A DNA stretch of 64,000 bases from Poa pratensis (Eukaryota; Streptophyta; Magnoliopsida; Poales; Poaceae), in the NCBI GenBank assembly GCA_947311845.1, contig CAMZMU010000041.1:109164009-109228008 (forward strand), given 5' to 3'. The notes beneath the pieces are model-generated. The model was not told the origin of the DNA, did not search any database, and saw only the letters and a program-made list of their open reading frames with translations. The position numbers and the translations under genes are program-made. Each line of letters opens with the position of its first letter. The stretch's first letter is position 1. This document shows positions 1-11,050 of this stretch, piece by piece.

Positions 1-945
1 AGGAGGACCGGTAATATTTCCAACAACGAGAACACAACAAGTTTTTCATCCGGACTCCGTTTTCTATGACCTTGGGCTTGTTTCGAAGATAATCACAAGC
101 ACTACAAGATCATGCATATACACATCATAGTCCATCATGCGAGGAGGATAACACAAAAGGAGAGTTTGACCTCTCTACAAAAGACGAACCGGTAAAACCT
201 CCAACATCAAAAACATCACAAGATATTCAAATGGAATCCGTTTTTGATAAACTAGAGCTTGGTATGGAGATGAACACAAGCTCTAAATTCTCACATGGAT
301 AAAAGACAAATAAGAACCAAGAAAGGATAATATGCCAAGATGCAAAGGTTTGAGCTCTCCATAAAGATGCGATCAAGTTACTCACTTGAGAGCCCCTCTT
401 GATAGTACGGCATCTATCCTATAACCCGGTCTCCCACTAACACCGTGAGACCGGTAAAATAGAAACCCTATCAAGATCATACCTTTGCCTTGCGCATTCC
501 ACTTGAGCTAGATGATGACGATCTTGATCTCTTCAAGAGGACCACCTTTCTTGATTGCGCTTGCTAGCACATGCTTGATGAAGACATCTTCAAATACTCC
601 CCCATACACCATTATGGGAGAGCCTCGCTTAGCTCCGTCTTCATGAAACCATTTGCGCTTCATATTCTTCTCTTGATATAGATGATGGCTTGGAGATAAA
701 CATGAAGTTCACTCAATCTTCTTTTCCAAGCCATGCTTGCAATAACCTCAACTCTTCACATGACCATTCTTCATATAAACCCTTGAGAAGAGCATTGATC
801 ATCATGAAATCTTCTAGAGTCCAACACATGGACTCCAATCTTTTCCTATGGACAAGATCTACAATAATATCTCAATACAAACATTAGTCCATAAGGATTG
901 TCATTAATTACCAAAACCACGCATGGGGCAACACATGCACTTTCA
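1..945. repeat. LTR-retrotransposon-like fragment
   Basis: There is no credible coding region here. The text is an untranslated, CTT/CAA-rich sequence that ends near 900-945 in a stretch about lack of overlap with 'attaccaaaaccac' and 'atgcactttca', a wording I associate with ends of Triticeae gypsy LTRs. That association is recall, not a search. The element is cut by the window edge, and no matching LTR or target-site duplication is visible, so family and orientation are open. The only longish ORF (690-887) has no recognisable protein features. Confidence 0.35.
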
Positions 946-1160
946 AAAATCATCGAGAATTTTCTTAAGATCATGCTTAACCAATGCTTAAGGAGTACAT
1001 GGTGGCAAAAGTAGCCTGGCTATGTTCAGTTGTCTACTATGAAAATCATCGAGAATTTTCTTCAGATCAAGCTTAACCAATGCTTAAAGAGTACATGGTG
1101 GCAAAAGTAGCCTGGCTCTGTTCAGTTGCCTGGCTATCTTCAGTTGTCTACTATGAAAAT
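946..1160. repeat. Tandem duplication, about 94-bp unit
   Basis: Two nearly identical units begin at about 946 and 1040, each with 'aatcatcgagaattttctt', a run about 'taaccaatgcttaa' and 'gtacatggtggcaaaagtag'. The second unit ends with an extra short repeat of 'ttcagttgtctactat'. It is a local duplication in non-coding DNA with no evident function. Confidence 0.8.
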
Positions 1161-2300
1161 AATATACTCCTAATCGGTTCCATACCATGTTGGACCAAGT
1201 GAGGTGTCTCCTCTTTTTTTAATATAATAATGTAATGTTCCTATATAGATGTCGAAAATATTCTCACATATTCAATAAAGGAATGGAATGGTTATTTCTT
1301 ATTTACTCTTTTTTGTACCACTTATTTATAATATATTTGTATTATTTCATGAATTATTGAATCTTATTTATTTTGAATTATGTATCCAAGTTTATTTTTA
1401 TTTTTATTTGTGATGGCTCATTGTGCTTTATGCACATTTTTGTTCGTATTAAATTCAAAATTTGAGCAATGGCCATGTCAAAATTTATATAACACTTAAT
1501 CAATGACTAACCCTAATTCTTCAAGTTAAGCGGAACTGTGGTCTCTCTTACAACGCTAATATTTTTTTAGTTTCGTAGATTATAAGGAAGATCCCCAAAA
1601 CCAAGTGACAGTTGATGAGATATGTCTAACCAAAACAGAGTCTTGGAGAACCGTACAATCAGAAAATGTTTAGGCTTCGTCCAGTGCATAAGTTAGGCGT
1701 TGTGACTTGTGAACACGAACCATTGACACCAGGTTGGACTATCAAAATCTCGATAGTGCCCGCTGGTTCAAAGTTTAGGAGGCAATATATTTTTTAACTT
1801 TGCCATTTTGTTAGGCGTTTTGAATTTTCTTCTGAACTATGTGATGTGCAGCGCAGGATTTGGATGTCAGAACTAAGAGCCCATTGCTCTGGATGTCGTC
1901 AAGAGGTCAACCATCTGAGTTTCTTGGGCTTGCTGCACGGACGCGGGCCTTCGGGAAGGCCTATAGCCCACACCAGTCGACGTTGATCTGCGTGGATCTA
2001 TCGCGTCACGCTCAGGTCGCTGCTGTCACGTGGGGAATCGCTTAGTCCATCCAAGCGGCCCCGCTCGGCATAGGCGGTGGTTAGGGCGAGGAATGAGGGG
2101 CCGCATGAAGCGGTGTTTGCCTGAGGAGCGGCGCACACCCTCGAGCCGCCAGCGGAGGGAGAGCATACTACGCGGAGCAGGAAGGTGGTCGCCGCCTGGC
2201 CGGCGAGGTTGTGTTGTTTGCTTGATCTGTCGTGAAGAGTACCAAGTAAGTGTTTGCTTCCACCATTAATTTGCTTGCTAGGAATTGGAATATATATCCT
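1161..2300. other. Gene-free AT-rich stretch
   Basis: 1161-1850 is AT-rich spacer with no coding signal. 1855-2270 is more GC-rich and contains short ORFs (1860-2045, 2030-2269) that match no family I recognise. From about 2300 the sequence begins to show weak homology with 12.1-12.25 kb, the flank of the second kinase remnant, for example a shared 'ccagattctgaaatt'. Confidence 0.5.
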
Positions 2301-2554
2301 CGCAATGTTAGATGGATGTACACTTTATGCATCCAGATTCTGAAATTTTAATAAATCGCCTCCAGCACTAATGGTAAATTTTAGGTCTTGGTAACAATTT
2401 AGCTATCTGCCTCTGCCTTTTAGCAGTTGGGACTTGGAACGAAAACTCATCGGCACCAAAATTATCCTCTCTCGAGTTAACTTATGGAAGCTCAGATGCA
2501 GATACTCTTGACTCCCTGTCATGCATACATGGAATATGTTATGTGATACAATTT

Positions 2555-2828
2555 TTTTTGCGAGTCAGGAGCTTTTGTATTAATCAACCAGCATGGTGAA
2601 AGTCATGCAGAATACATGAGGCTAAGAACACCGGAACCTGGGATGGCCAGGTACAGTCCGAACGGGAGGATGAGGCTTGCTTGGCACTGATTTGAGCTGC
2701 AAAGTTAGCCGTTCTCCTTATAACTGAAATTTTAAAACTCACTAGAGCCTCACTCAAGTCCTGAATATGACTAAGAATAGGTAGAATAAGGGCTCTATGC
2801 TCTGTTCTTGTGTTCCACAGCTTTACTA
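2555..2828 (-). mobile_element. 5'-truncated LINE 3'-end fragment
   Basis: The fragment starts with a T run and 'gcgagtcaggagc', the reverse complement of a poly(A)-tailed retroposon end. The paralogous flank at 12.81-12.87 kb reads straight from 'gaatatgttctttgatacag' into 'ttgcccttgt' without these roughly 270 bases, so it is an insertion absent from the duplicate. 'tacaatt' occurs at both ends (about 2548 and 2832) and may be the target-site duplication. No coding sequence is recognised inside. Confidence 0.6.
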
Positions 2829-4889
2829 ATGTAGTACAATTCCTTGCCCTTGTTTAATATATGAATGTACTCTAGTACAGGTCACCTTCTCAAAACGTTG
2901 GAAATCGTTGTAGGGTTTTTGAATTCACAAAACTTGTCTCCTCAGGTCTGGTAGAACTTGCACTTTGTACATCCAGATTGTGAGGGGAGCTTTCTCTGGA
3001 ATGAGAGATAAGCGCATAGGTCAAGTTATTGCAAAATGAAAAATTTCACAGCAACATAAAGGGACAGAAATTATGGGAGAAATATCTTACAGTAGTTCAC
3101 AGAGGTTCTGCTTCGGTGGCATGTCCAGATCATCTAAGCTTCTGTCAAACATTTCTAGAACTTTTGTTATAGTAGGGCGATACACAGGTATTACTTGTAT
3201 GCACCACAAGCCAATTAGGATCATCTTTCTCGCTATTTCCTCAATTTCGCCTGTGACTTCACATGCTTGTAGCCCATCATCTTGCGTGAAGTGGTCGTAA
3301 ATCCAATCTGGAAAATATTTTTCGCTAGATTTTTCAACAATTGATCTTACGTTTCTCCTGCCTCCAACCATCTCTAGCAGCATCATTCCATAACTATAAA
3401 CATCTGACTTTGTTGACACCACTCCAAAGGTTCGATAGTGAACTTCGGGAGCAATGAATCCAATTGTTCCTCTAGTACCAGTCATTGAAAGCTTGCTTTC
3501 CTTTGTAAGACACAATTTAGCTAGACCAAAATCAGCAATCTTTGGGCTAAAATCATTGTCTAGAAGGATATTTTGAGGCTTGATATCGAAATGAACAATC
3601 CGTGTATTACAACTGTGGTGCAAGTATTCTAGGCCACGAGCAATACCTATTGCTATCGCATAGAGCCTCTCCCATCCTAAAGTTTCTTTTGGGTTGCCTG
3701 AGTAAATGTACTTATCCAAGGAACCGTTGGACATGTACTCGTATATAAGTGCTCGTTTCGATCCCTCCAAACAAAACCCAAATAAGCTAACAACATTAAT
3801 ATGAGAGGTTCTGCCAATACTCATAACCTCATTCACAAACTCGTCCCATTTCCTTTGCAGTCATGCAAGAATTTGACAGCAACAAAACGACCATCATGTA
3901 ATCTTCCTTTGAAAACCACACCATAACCACCTCTTCCAAGCTGATCACTGCGGGAAGACGTTATCTTCATTACCTCTGAGTACATGTATCTTTTTGGAGC
4001 TAGGGATCCATAAGATACTATCATGGCCTCGTAGTTCCTTTCAGTGCTGCTGCTAGTCTTTTTGCAGAGGAGAAACCATAGTCTTTTCCCCTTCTATGCC
4101 GTATCAGCACATAAATACATGAAAAGAGCAACGCTGCAGCTGCTGACATCAAAACTGAGATTGAAGAAGATGTTATTTTCTTTGTACCAGGAGTTATAAT
4201 GTGGACATTTAGATCTTTAGGACCATAAATAGTTTTAATTTCTCTTTATGAAAGAATGCAAGGCGGTAAAAGTAGGAACAAGGTGGAGATCGTAGTTTTT
4301 GCTCCAAATTAACTTTTATCATGCACAACTTTGGAGTAATTGTTTCAATTTTAATCATAGTGCAAAAGTTAAAAAATATTCTTAGAAAATCACAATTGAG
4401 GAACTACTAATATTTAATGATTTAAATGATAGCATGCGAAAAGTGGTGAAATTTGTAGCATACCTATCAGTAGTATCTTTTTGCCCGTCCTCTTGCTATC
4501 TGGAATATTACATAATATTTAGTTTGAAATCAGTACCGTCAAATAGTACTATAGTTTTTTTTTAAGAAATTAACAGGCACTCCATAGGATCGTCAATATT
4601 TTGCTGAAGAAATATATAGAAAATTTATATTGCATTACTGCGAAAAGCATGGACAGCATATGTGACTTTGTTCCAATACTAGTCTGATACAATAATCTAA
4701 GTTATATGCCCACATAATTGTTGAAAAACTACTCTGCTAGTGCTTACCGGGCTATGTATGAAACTCATTATCAGAAATTCAGAATGCATTCTGAGTTCTG
4801 AAAATAATGCCATGGCTGAGCCCAGTTGTAGAGGACGTACGGCTCCTGGTTTTGGGGCTATGGCGAACTCAACAGCTCAGGTGACTAAA

Positions 4890-5032
4890 GAAAATGTTTC
4901 AGTAGGATATGTCTAGGATCTGGTACTTTCAGGAGTTCATAATTTCCGTAGGATATGTCTAGGATCTGTTACTTTCAGGAGTTCATAATTTCAGTAGGAT
5001 ATGTTCCTAGAAAATGTTTCAGTAGGATATGT
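4890..5032. repeat. Short tandem repeat in kinase intron
   Basis: The phrase 'cagtaggatatgtctagga' with 'tactttcaggagttcataat' recurs about every 57 bases, with a further partial copy at 5001-5032. It lies inside the long intron of the receptor kinase and has no coding meaning. Confidence 0.8.
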
Positions 5033-5419
5033 CACGTGGGATCCCAAAGACATGGTAGCGACACTTGGGCTGGTGCATGCCTCAGAGCAAGAACGGGTAT
5101 GCGACGTTGAGTTCCCCACACACCGCAGTCTTGCAGGATATGTCATTGTCCTCGTGTTTATGGGGACGGCAGTCAGAGAAAACGAGGTTCACAACTTACA
5201 GTACTGTTTTATATGGAGTACTCCTAAGTCCTAACTCACATATTAGTCAATTTCAAAGGACACAATTTGATGCACCTGTCAACAGTCAGTAGAGTGTCTT
5301 TGTGGAGGATTTATGCATTAGAGATTGGAGGAAGATGGCATGGGTGGTGTACTGGTGTTAGGCTGTTGGCCAATGACTTTGACTAGTCCTGTCAACGCTC
5401 TTTAACTTTTCCACGCCCA

Positions 5420-5715
5420 CTAGAGAGAGTCAAGATCCGAATGTCTTGATCCATATTTAGTTTGTGTTATTGCCGTAGAAGATGCCAAATATCCGGAAGC
5501 TCCGAGCCAGGGCCGTGCCATAGCATCAAGAGCGGGATCATGGTATCCTGGACTGGGGAATCGCAGGGCGGGTGGCCGGCGCCGTCCTCCAGCCAGAACG
5601 GGTAGGCTATGGTCAGGCCGCCGCATGCCTTGGGCGGAGCGCCGGCCAGCGGTGACAGCCGGAGGAAGGAGGTGAAGAGCAGCACGAGGGGGAGGAGGTG
5701 CTAGGGGCGGCGACA
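5420..5715 (-). pseudogene. Second LRK10L first-exon remnant in intron
   Basis: Within the intron of the kinase gene, the minus strand encodes a hydrophobic leader (about 5700-5640) followed by KACGGLTIAYPFWLEDG, the characteristic start of an LRK10L/WAK-type GUB_WAK galacturonan-binding ectodomain. After the CDSP residues the frame fails. A related continuation, FRIFGIFYGNNT, is readable in another frame near 5500-5460. It therefore looks like the signal peptide and first part of a separate family member with an internal deletion. It lies between the ectodomain exon and the membrane-kinase exon of the gene around it, as expected after unequal recombination of tandem kinase genes. It is not needed to complete the surrounding gene, which already has its own ectodomain. 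Confidence 0.6.
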
Positions 5716-6520
5716 GCTTATCAGCCAGCAATTAAGTTGACGTTGACGTCTTATGAGCATGAATGATAAACAAATGATCAATCTGAAGACTGAGCTTAGT
5801 TTTTTTGGCAGGGTAAGAGTAAGACTGAGCTTACTTACCGCTGCTACCATCTGAGGCAGCGACAGGCGGTGGCTTCCATGTGAGGAGGAAGCCCTCGCTG
5901 ATGAGCTCCTTGTAGTCGCTGGCGTCCACCTCGCCGTAGGCCGCCGCCATCACTGGCACCGCCGCGTCGACCTTGCAGCCGTCCAGAGCGTAGTCCATGG
6001 GCTCGACGTGCCGCCCTTCCGCGCGGACAAAGGTATTGTTCCGGCAAACCGTCTCCACGAGCCCCGCGCGCCTCCTCGCCGCAGCCGCCGGCTTCTTGCT
6101 ACAGTTGTAAAAGACGAGGTTCCAGTTTGATCCGACGATGGAGAACGGGGCCGCAACCTTCCAGGCCGAGTCGGTCATGGGGATGTGGCAGCTCGAAGCG
6201 TTCAAGATCCCTAGCTTGTGGACGTCGGAGACGCGCAGGGAGGCGTTGGCGTAGAAGATGTCGAGGATCCGGAGGTTGTAGTCAGGCTCTTTGTACCCGA
6301 GGTACGGGATGTCGCCGGTGCAGTGCACCTGGAACCCGAGCTGCGCGCACCCGTTCTCCTCGGCGCTCCAGACGATGCCGAACGGGGGAGAGGCGGTCAC
6401 GTTGCCGCATCGCTCGGGCTCGCAGGCACCCGCTTGCTCCTGAGCCACGGCGACTGCAAACATCAGTGGTAGCCACGAGGCCCAGACGAAGGTCACGAAC
6501 CGGCAGGTCGGAACCATCAC

Positions 6521-7480
6521 AGCGTGAGGATGTGTGTGTGATCGAAAAATTAATTCTGGGTTGTGCGGGACAGAAGCAAGAGATGATACTGTGCTACAGA
6601 GCGAAGTGGGAGACCATCACACTTCCTGGGACAGGGAGACGACGGTCTTCACACGGTGGCCGGAGGACTTGCTTGTTGACCGGTTTTAGGAATGATTTTT
6701 CAACACCGCACAGTGGGGCAGAACCCAGTGGACGTGATCGCCCACAGTTGGAATTTGTTTCAGCGGTGATCATGTGGTGTGGGGAGACACAAGTAAGAGG
6801 ATTGTGTGCTAGTGAGAGGTAGGTGCTAGGCTATCTTGGTCCACACATCCTTGGAGATGTTTTCAGACTTTTCAAGAGTACAGTTCAGCAGATGTAGCTA
6901 GGTACATATACTTCGAAAAACGTAATCACCACCTTCTTACCCACAAACAAAACAAGAAATATGATCACCAGCTTCATGGTACAATCATAAGCTATTGATG
7001 CACTTACAAACCAAAAATGTCTGGCAAAGATTAAACGACCCAGCCTCTACCACAAATATGTCGCTAAGTTGCTTCAGTTACACATACCACCTGCATCTAG
7101 CACATGTCTTTAGCTAAATCAACTTTGATGTTCTTGGGCAGAGGGCCTATGATCCGCCTTCAAGAAGGGCACATGAATGACTAGTCTAAACAAATTTGCT
7201 TCTCTTAGCACCTTCAAAACATGTTTGGGAAGCTTTCCCTCATGGAATTGGCTGACTATAGTGGGTTTCAAAATATTTGCTTATATGCAATTTTATTTTC
7301 GATGCTTGAGAGGTTTGTCAATCCGCATGCCAAGCGTTTCATATGGGTGGTCGGTTTTCATACCATGTTCAGCAAAATTAGTGGTGCCATTAAAAAAACT
7401 CAGTATCACCATGGGCTCATGGCAAACTAATGGTCTTTTTGTGGTATTTTTTCTTATTTTTATAGTTCAATGTATTTAGA
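6521..7480. other. Kinase upstream region, no gene seen
   Basis: This would hold the promoter of the minus-strand kinase. I see no convincing TATA box or conserved element. About 6795-6865 resembles 8530-8600 ('gtgctagtgag', 'gtccacacatcct', 'tcagac'), so part of the region is duplicated downstream. The ORFs at 7177-7479 have no recognisable domain. Confidence 0.4.
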
Positions 7481-7489
7481 GGGGAATCG

Positions 7490-8210
7490 CCATTCATCTA
7501 AAAATAATACTATAATCCTTGAGTACAAGGCATGTGGCAAAAAATTGTGGAAGGGTGACTCCACACCTAATAGTTTTTTTAATGATGGTAGGGTGCAACT
7601 TTGCACATGCTCTATGTCATGTGCACAAATACATGTGTTCGACTCCCGCTTCTTCCATGCTTATATAGAATTTTTTTTTGTAGGATGCAACCTTGCACAC
7701 CTTCCATGCTTGAAGGGGCATTTTTCGTTGTTGTGTGTATACTTAATGTCTCGACTTGTTCTTGACATTACATTGTTGTACAAGCTGGGTGTAATTGCTA
7801 TCTTCTGATATTAATATGTCTCATACGCCTTCAAAATGAATACATTTTTACCGTCTATTTATACTGTTCCATGTTTGAGTCTTCATTGCTACAATCTTCA
7901 CCAACTCATATACCATCATAATAGTGAAGTGGTAACAACTATATCAAGCAACGAGGGGAGAAAATGGTCTAGTGAAGAGGTTGTAGATGTGGCATGAAAT
8001 TAGATGCTAAATGGCTCGTACGAAGAACATGTTGATTTTCCATGTTTCTTTTAGTTACTTAAATGTAGGAGGCATTGGGGAAAATAGATTGGAAAAGCTT
8101 GGAAAAAGTATAGTTCCCATGCTCCGGCCTATTACCTAAATAGGAACTTAATGCATTCACCTCTTCCTCATTTGAATCCGCTTCCACTTTTGCACTTGTG
8201 GCCAGCCCAT
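7490..8210. repeat. Segmental duplicate, copy 1 (mate 9.35-11.05 kb)
   Basis: Diverged but collinear similarity to 9350-9732 plus 10923-11050. Shared landmarks in order are 'cacacctaata', 'aatgatggtaggatgc'-like text, 'atagtgaagtggtaac', 'aaaatggtctagtgaag', 'ggaggcat' and 'cctattacct'. The mate copy is split by a retroposon at 9733-10904. No coding capacity is evident in either copy. Confidence 0.65.
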
Positions 8211-8599
8211 ATCTTGCGCTATTATTCTTAGTAGTCATAGGAGGTCTGCAGGGAGCTCTATAGAACTATAGTAGTATGGTTGAAGCAATCCTTCATAAAA
8301 TTTGACCATTATACCGTCTGTCAGCTAGTGAGCTGGAATGAGTCGGAGATGGTGAGGACACCGCAACTAGTTGAAGATTCAGATCAACCATTCGTTCATT
8401 CCTAAGTCGACCCAATAACAAGAATCAATAACAAGTGGCTCGGAGCCATGGTACGTATAACAAGATTTCGAATTCGTTGCTATTGAGCAGGGTGCTGATG
8501 ATCGGGAGATAGAACTAAGAGATAATATTGTGCTAGTGAGCAATGAGTTAGTCTATTTTCGTCCACACATCCTAGGAATCAGTCTTCAGACAGCTGTGA

Positions 8600-9130
8600 A
8601 TGGACTGGATTGTTGAATAGTTTTAGGAATACGTTCTCAAGTGGATGTGACTGATGATAGTGCACCTCGATTGACTGATAGTGGACCAGGATGTGGAGTG
8701 TCATTTCATCTACCGCAACAACGACGACCGTTTTTGGCAGCGTGACGCATCGGGTTTCGATGACGGACGTGTGATTGTGGATGCGCGCAGGACGATGGTG
8801 AATATGTACAACGATAGGCCCGGTAAATTCACTGAGTTGGTCCCTGCTAAAGATGGATTGGGGAAGACCGTGGGTGTGGCTTTTGCGTGTGAGCATGTGG
8901 TGTATGTTGAGGGTCTGCTGGACCGATTTGTGCTCCCTACTTGCCGTTGGGTAGTTTGGTTGAGGCTTCTGGTTTTAGATGATGTGTGTTAGTGTGTGAG
9001 GTCTGGGCACATGGCTTCGATCAGACCCAATCCACCGCTTCATCAAGTATGTAGGTGTTGTGACTGTTGTCTTCAGGAAGATGGCTTCTGGTTGGTCGAT
9101 ATGTTTCTTTGTAAGGATTCGTGATTTTTT

Positions 9131-9183
<53 letters not shown>

Positions 9184-9240
9184 GGATGTATGCATATGAG
9201 GCAATGCCGGGGGTTTCAACCTCCATTTCGAAAGAAAATA
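8600..9240 (+). mobile_element. Retroposon-like unit with (TAA)n tail
   Basis: The region ends with a microsatellite of TAA, then 'aaggatgtatgcatatgaggcaatgccggggg' type text split over 9183-9215 and 'aacctccatttcgaaag'. I recognise this from the 3' ends of non-LTR retroposons common in Triticeae (recall, unsearched). An ORF at 8681-8992 lies inside, begins MDQDVECHFIYRNNDDRFW and matches no domain I know. The 5' boundary is uncertain; the region upstream repeats part of the kinase promoter flank. Confidence 0.45.
9133..9182. repeat. (TAA)n microsatellite
   Basis: About sixteen uninterrupted TAA units in the presumed tail of a plus-strand retroposon. It is likely polymorphic in length. Confidence 0.95.
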
Positions 9241-9349
9241 AACTTTTTTCTTTCTGTGACAGTTTGTTTAATTTTAACGGTTCCATTATTTAGGAAATAA
9301 TTTCCATCATGTAGGAAATAATGTCATTGTTTTTGTAATCTAGAAATCT

Positions 9350-11050
9350 TTTTGTAATCTTTCAAAGTTTATAGGGCATGCTGCAATAATCCGTGGGTGG
9401 AGTAAGTTCACACCTAATAAATATTTGTTAATAATGGTAGGATGCTACTAAGTACATACTCTGTGCACATGTGCACATACATAGTAGAAGTTCACACTTT
9501 TCATCACACATCTACATGTGCTCCATAAATGATGAATGCACTTTGTTTTGTTTATATAGCATCCCATGTTTGATTCTCCGGTCTTTATTTTCATCATATA
9601 ACATACAATAATACAATAGTGAAGTGGTAGCAGCTATAGCAAGAAACAAGCGTGAAAATGGTCTAGTGAAGCGGTTGCGGATGTGTTAAGAACTATAAGA
9701 AGATAAATGGCGGAAGATCATGTTGTCTTGTGTCTCGAAATAGGCTTTCGCCCCGCTTTATAAATAAAGCAACGACCACCATACAACCACAGATACAAAC
9801 GCGACACCACACAAGCTGGGGCCTCAGCAAACGCAATGCCCAAAGGAAAAAAAGAAACGAAGAACATGGCGAATCGACGAAACAGAGATGACCCGCCACC
9901 GCTGCACCCTCCGATATGTCCTCCACGCTCCCAGTACCCGATGCGGCCAGTGCCAAGCAACACCTCCAGGAGGAGCGCCGTCGACACGGCGTTGCTGCCG
10001 GACCAGCGAACTGGTCCTAGGGTTTCCCCCGACACTCGGCGTAAGGTGAACTGGGATACCCACGACACCCTCCAACAAGGAATGGCACCACCCGAAGGTG
10101 GCCCCGTGTCATTGTCAGCTAGGCTAACAAGGATTTCTCCCGACCCCAGACACAAACAACACCATGGCGCAATTGGAACACCACCACCCGCTTCTCCGTC
10201 CACAAGCATGCGCCACCACGGTCTTGTGTCATCATCCACGCCGTCTCTTCATGAACACTGGTCCGCGACCTGCAAGACGAAGCACCCAACATCGCAGGAA
10301 CGAGGGATAGCAGCATCGTCGACCCGCGGGAGGGAACAATCTCCACCACCGAGAGGCGGTAGTCGACCGGACAGAGCCGCCGGAGCAAACCAGCCCACGC
10401 TGGCCGGCCGGGCCAAACAGGCCCGTAAAGCTCCTGCAGCTCTGCTGCAACAAGCAGATCACAACGCCGCCGTCCCCTACACCCGCAGCGTCGCCGCCGT
10501 CATCTCCAGAAGGTGTAGCAGTTGCTGGCGTCCCGGCCCGCCCAGGCCCAGATCGGGCCCGCCTGGCCCAGATCCGGGCTGGAGGCAGGGCGCCGTCACC
10601 GCTGCTCCCCGCCGCTCGCCGGCGTCCCCGCACCGGCGCCACACGGATTACTCCGAGCCACGTCCTCCCTAAGCACGCCGTCGCCGGAGACTCGCCGCCC
10701 CGCGCAACCGCCACCGAACGCGGGGAAAGACCATCCACCGCCGCCGGCACCGCCCGAGCCTCGCTCGGCGGCTCGCGCCGGCGGCGGCGGAGAGGGAGAG
10801 GCGGGAGGGAGGCGGCGAGGGGAGGGCGGGACAGGGCCGCGCCGGCTGCCGCGGGGGCGGCGCGGTCGCGGGATAGAGAAGGGTTCAGGGAGGAGAAGAG
10901 GTCCAGATCATGTTGTCTTGTGGTGTATCTACTTCGGAATAGGAGGCATCGGAGAAACTTGATAGGTAAAACTAGGGAAACGTATTGTTCTCGTGCTCCA
11001 TCCTATTACCTATTCTGCACTTGAAAGCCTACACCTCTTCCTCCTACAAA
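9350..11050. repeat. Segmental duplicate, copy 2, interrupted
   Basis: Mate of 7490-8210. Both halves, 9350-9732 and 10923-11050, align to it in the same order, and the intervening 9733-10904 is a retroposon insertion. The segment may extend to about 11190, where 'tggcccatatc' echoes 'agcccatatc' near 8205. Confidence 0.6.
9733..10904 (-). mobile_element. Non-autonomous retroposon with 18-bp TSD
   Basis: An insertion of 1172 bp is flanked on both sides by the identical 18-mer agatcatgttgtcttgtg (9715-9732 and 10905-10922). On the minus strand it runs from a very GC-rich 5' head (10.90-10.40 kb, rich in CCGCCG) to an AT-richer tail ending 'tttataaagcggggcgaaag'. The long GC-rich ORFs on both strands (for example 9836-10672) reflect composition and have no domain. 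Long TSD, one-sided tail and GC-rich head fit a LINE-mobilised non-coding retroposon. No reverse transcriptase is present. Confidence 0.75.

Larger units (their letters stand above)
3087..6520 (-). pseudogene. LRK10-like receptor kinase, two frameshifts
   Basis: This is a cell-surface receptor-like Ser/Thr kinase of the LRK10L type. Exon 1 (6520-5839) encodes a signal peptide, then a cysteine-rich GUB_WAK-type ectodomain with several N-x-S/T sites. It ends at a gt donor in phase 1 and joins exon 2 (about 4241-3087), which has a transmembrane helix (near 4150-4095) and a kinase domain. Visible kinase motifs are the GRGGYGVV loop, VAVKF lysine, HFDIKPQN catalytic loop, DFGLAK and APEV. HFD instead of HRD marks a non-RD kinase, a group linked to immunity. 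Two single-base losses break the frame: one near 4083 in the A run after the membrane helix, one near 3848 in a G run before 'DEFVNEV'. Both lie in homopolymers, so an assembly error is possible; otherwise it is a young pseudogene. Stop at 3087. Confidence 0.8.

Noticed and set aside
6127..6822. Plus-strand 231-codon ORF
   Set aside because: Antisense to the receptor kinase ectodomain exon; Arg-rich, typical of a shadow of GC-rich coding sequence.
9836..10962. Long GC-rich ORFs on both strands (for example 278 and 172 codons)
   Set aside because: They lie inside a retroposon bounded by an 18-bp TSD, are Pro/Arg/Ala-rich in every frame, and show no domain. GC composition alone explains the lack of stops.
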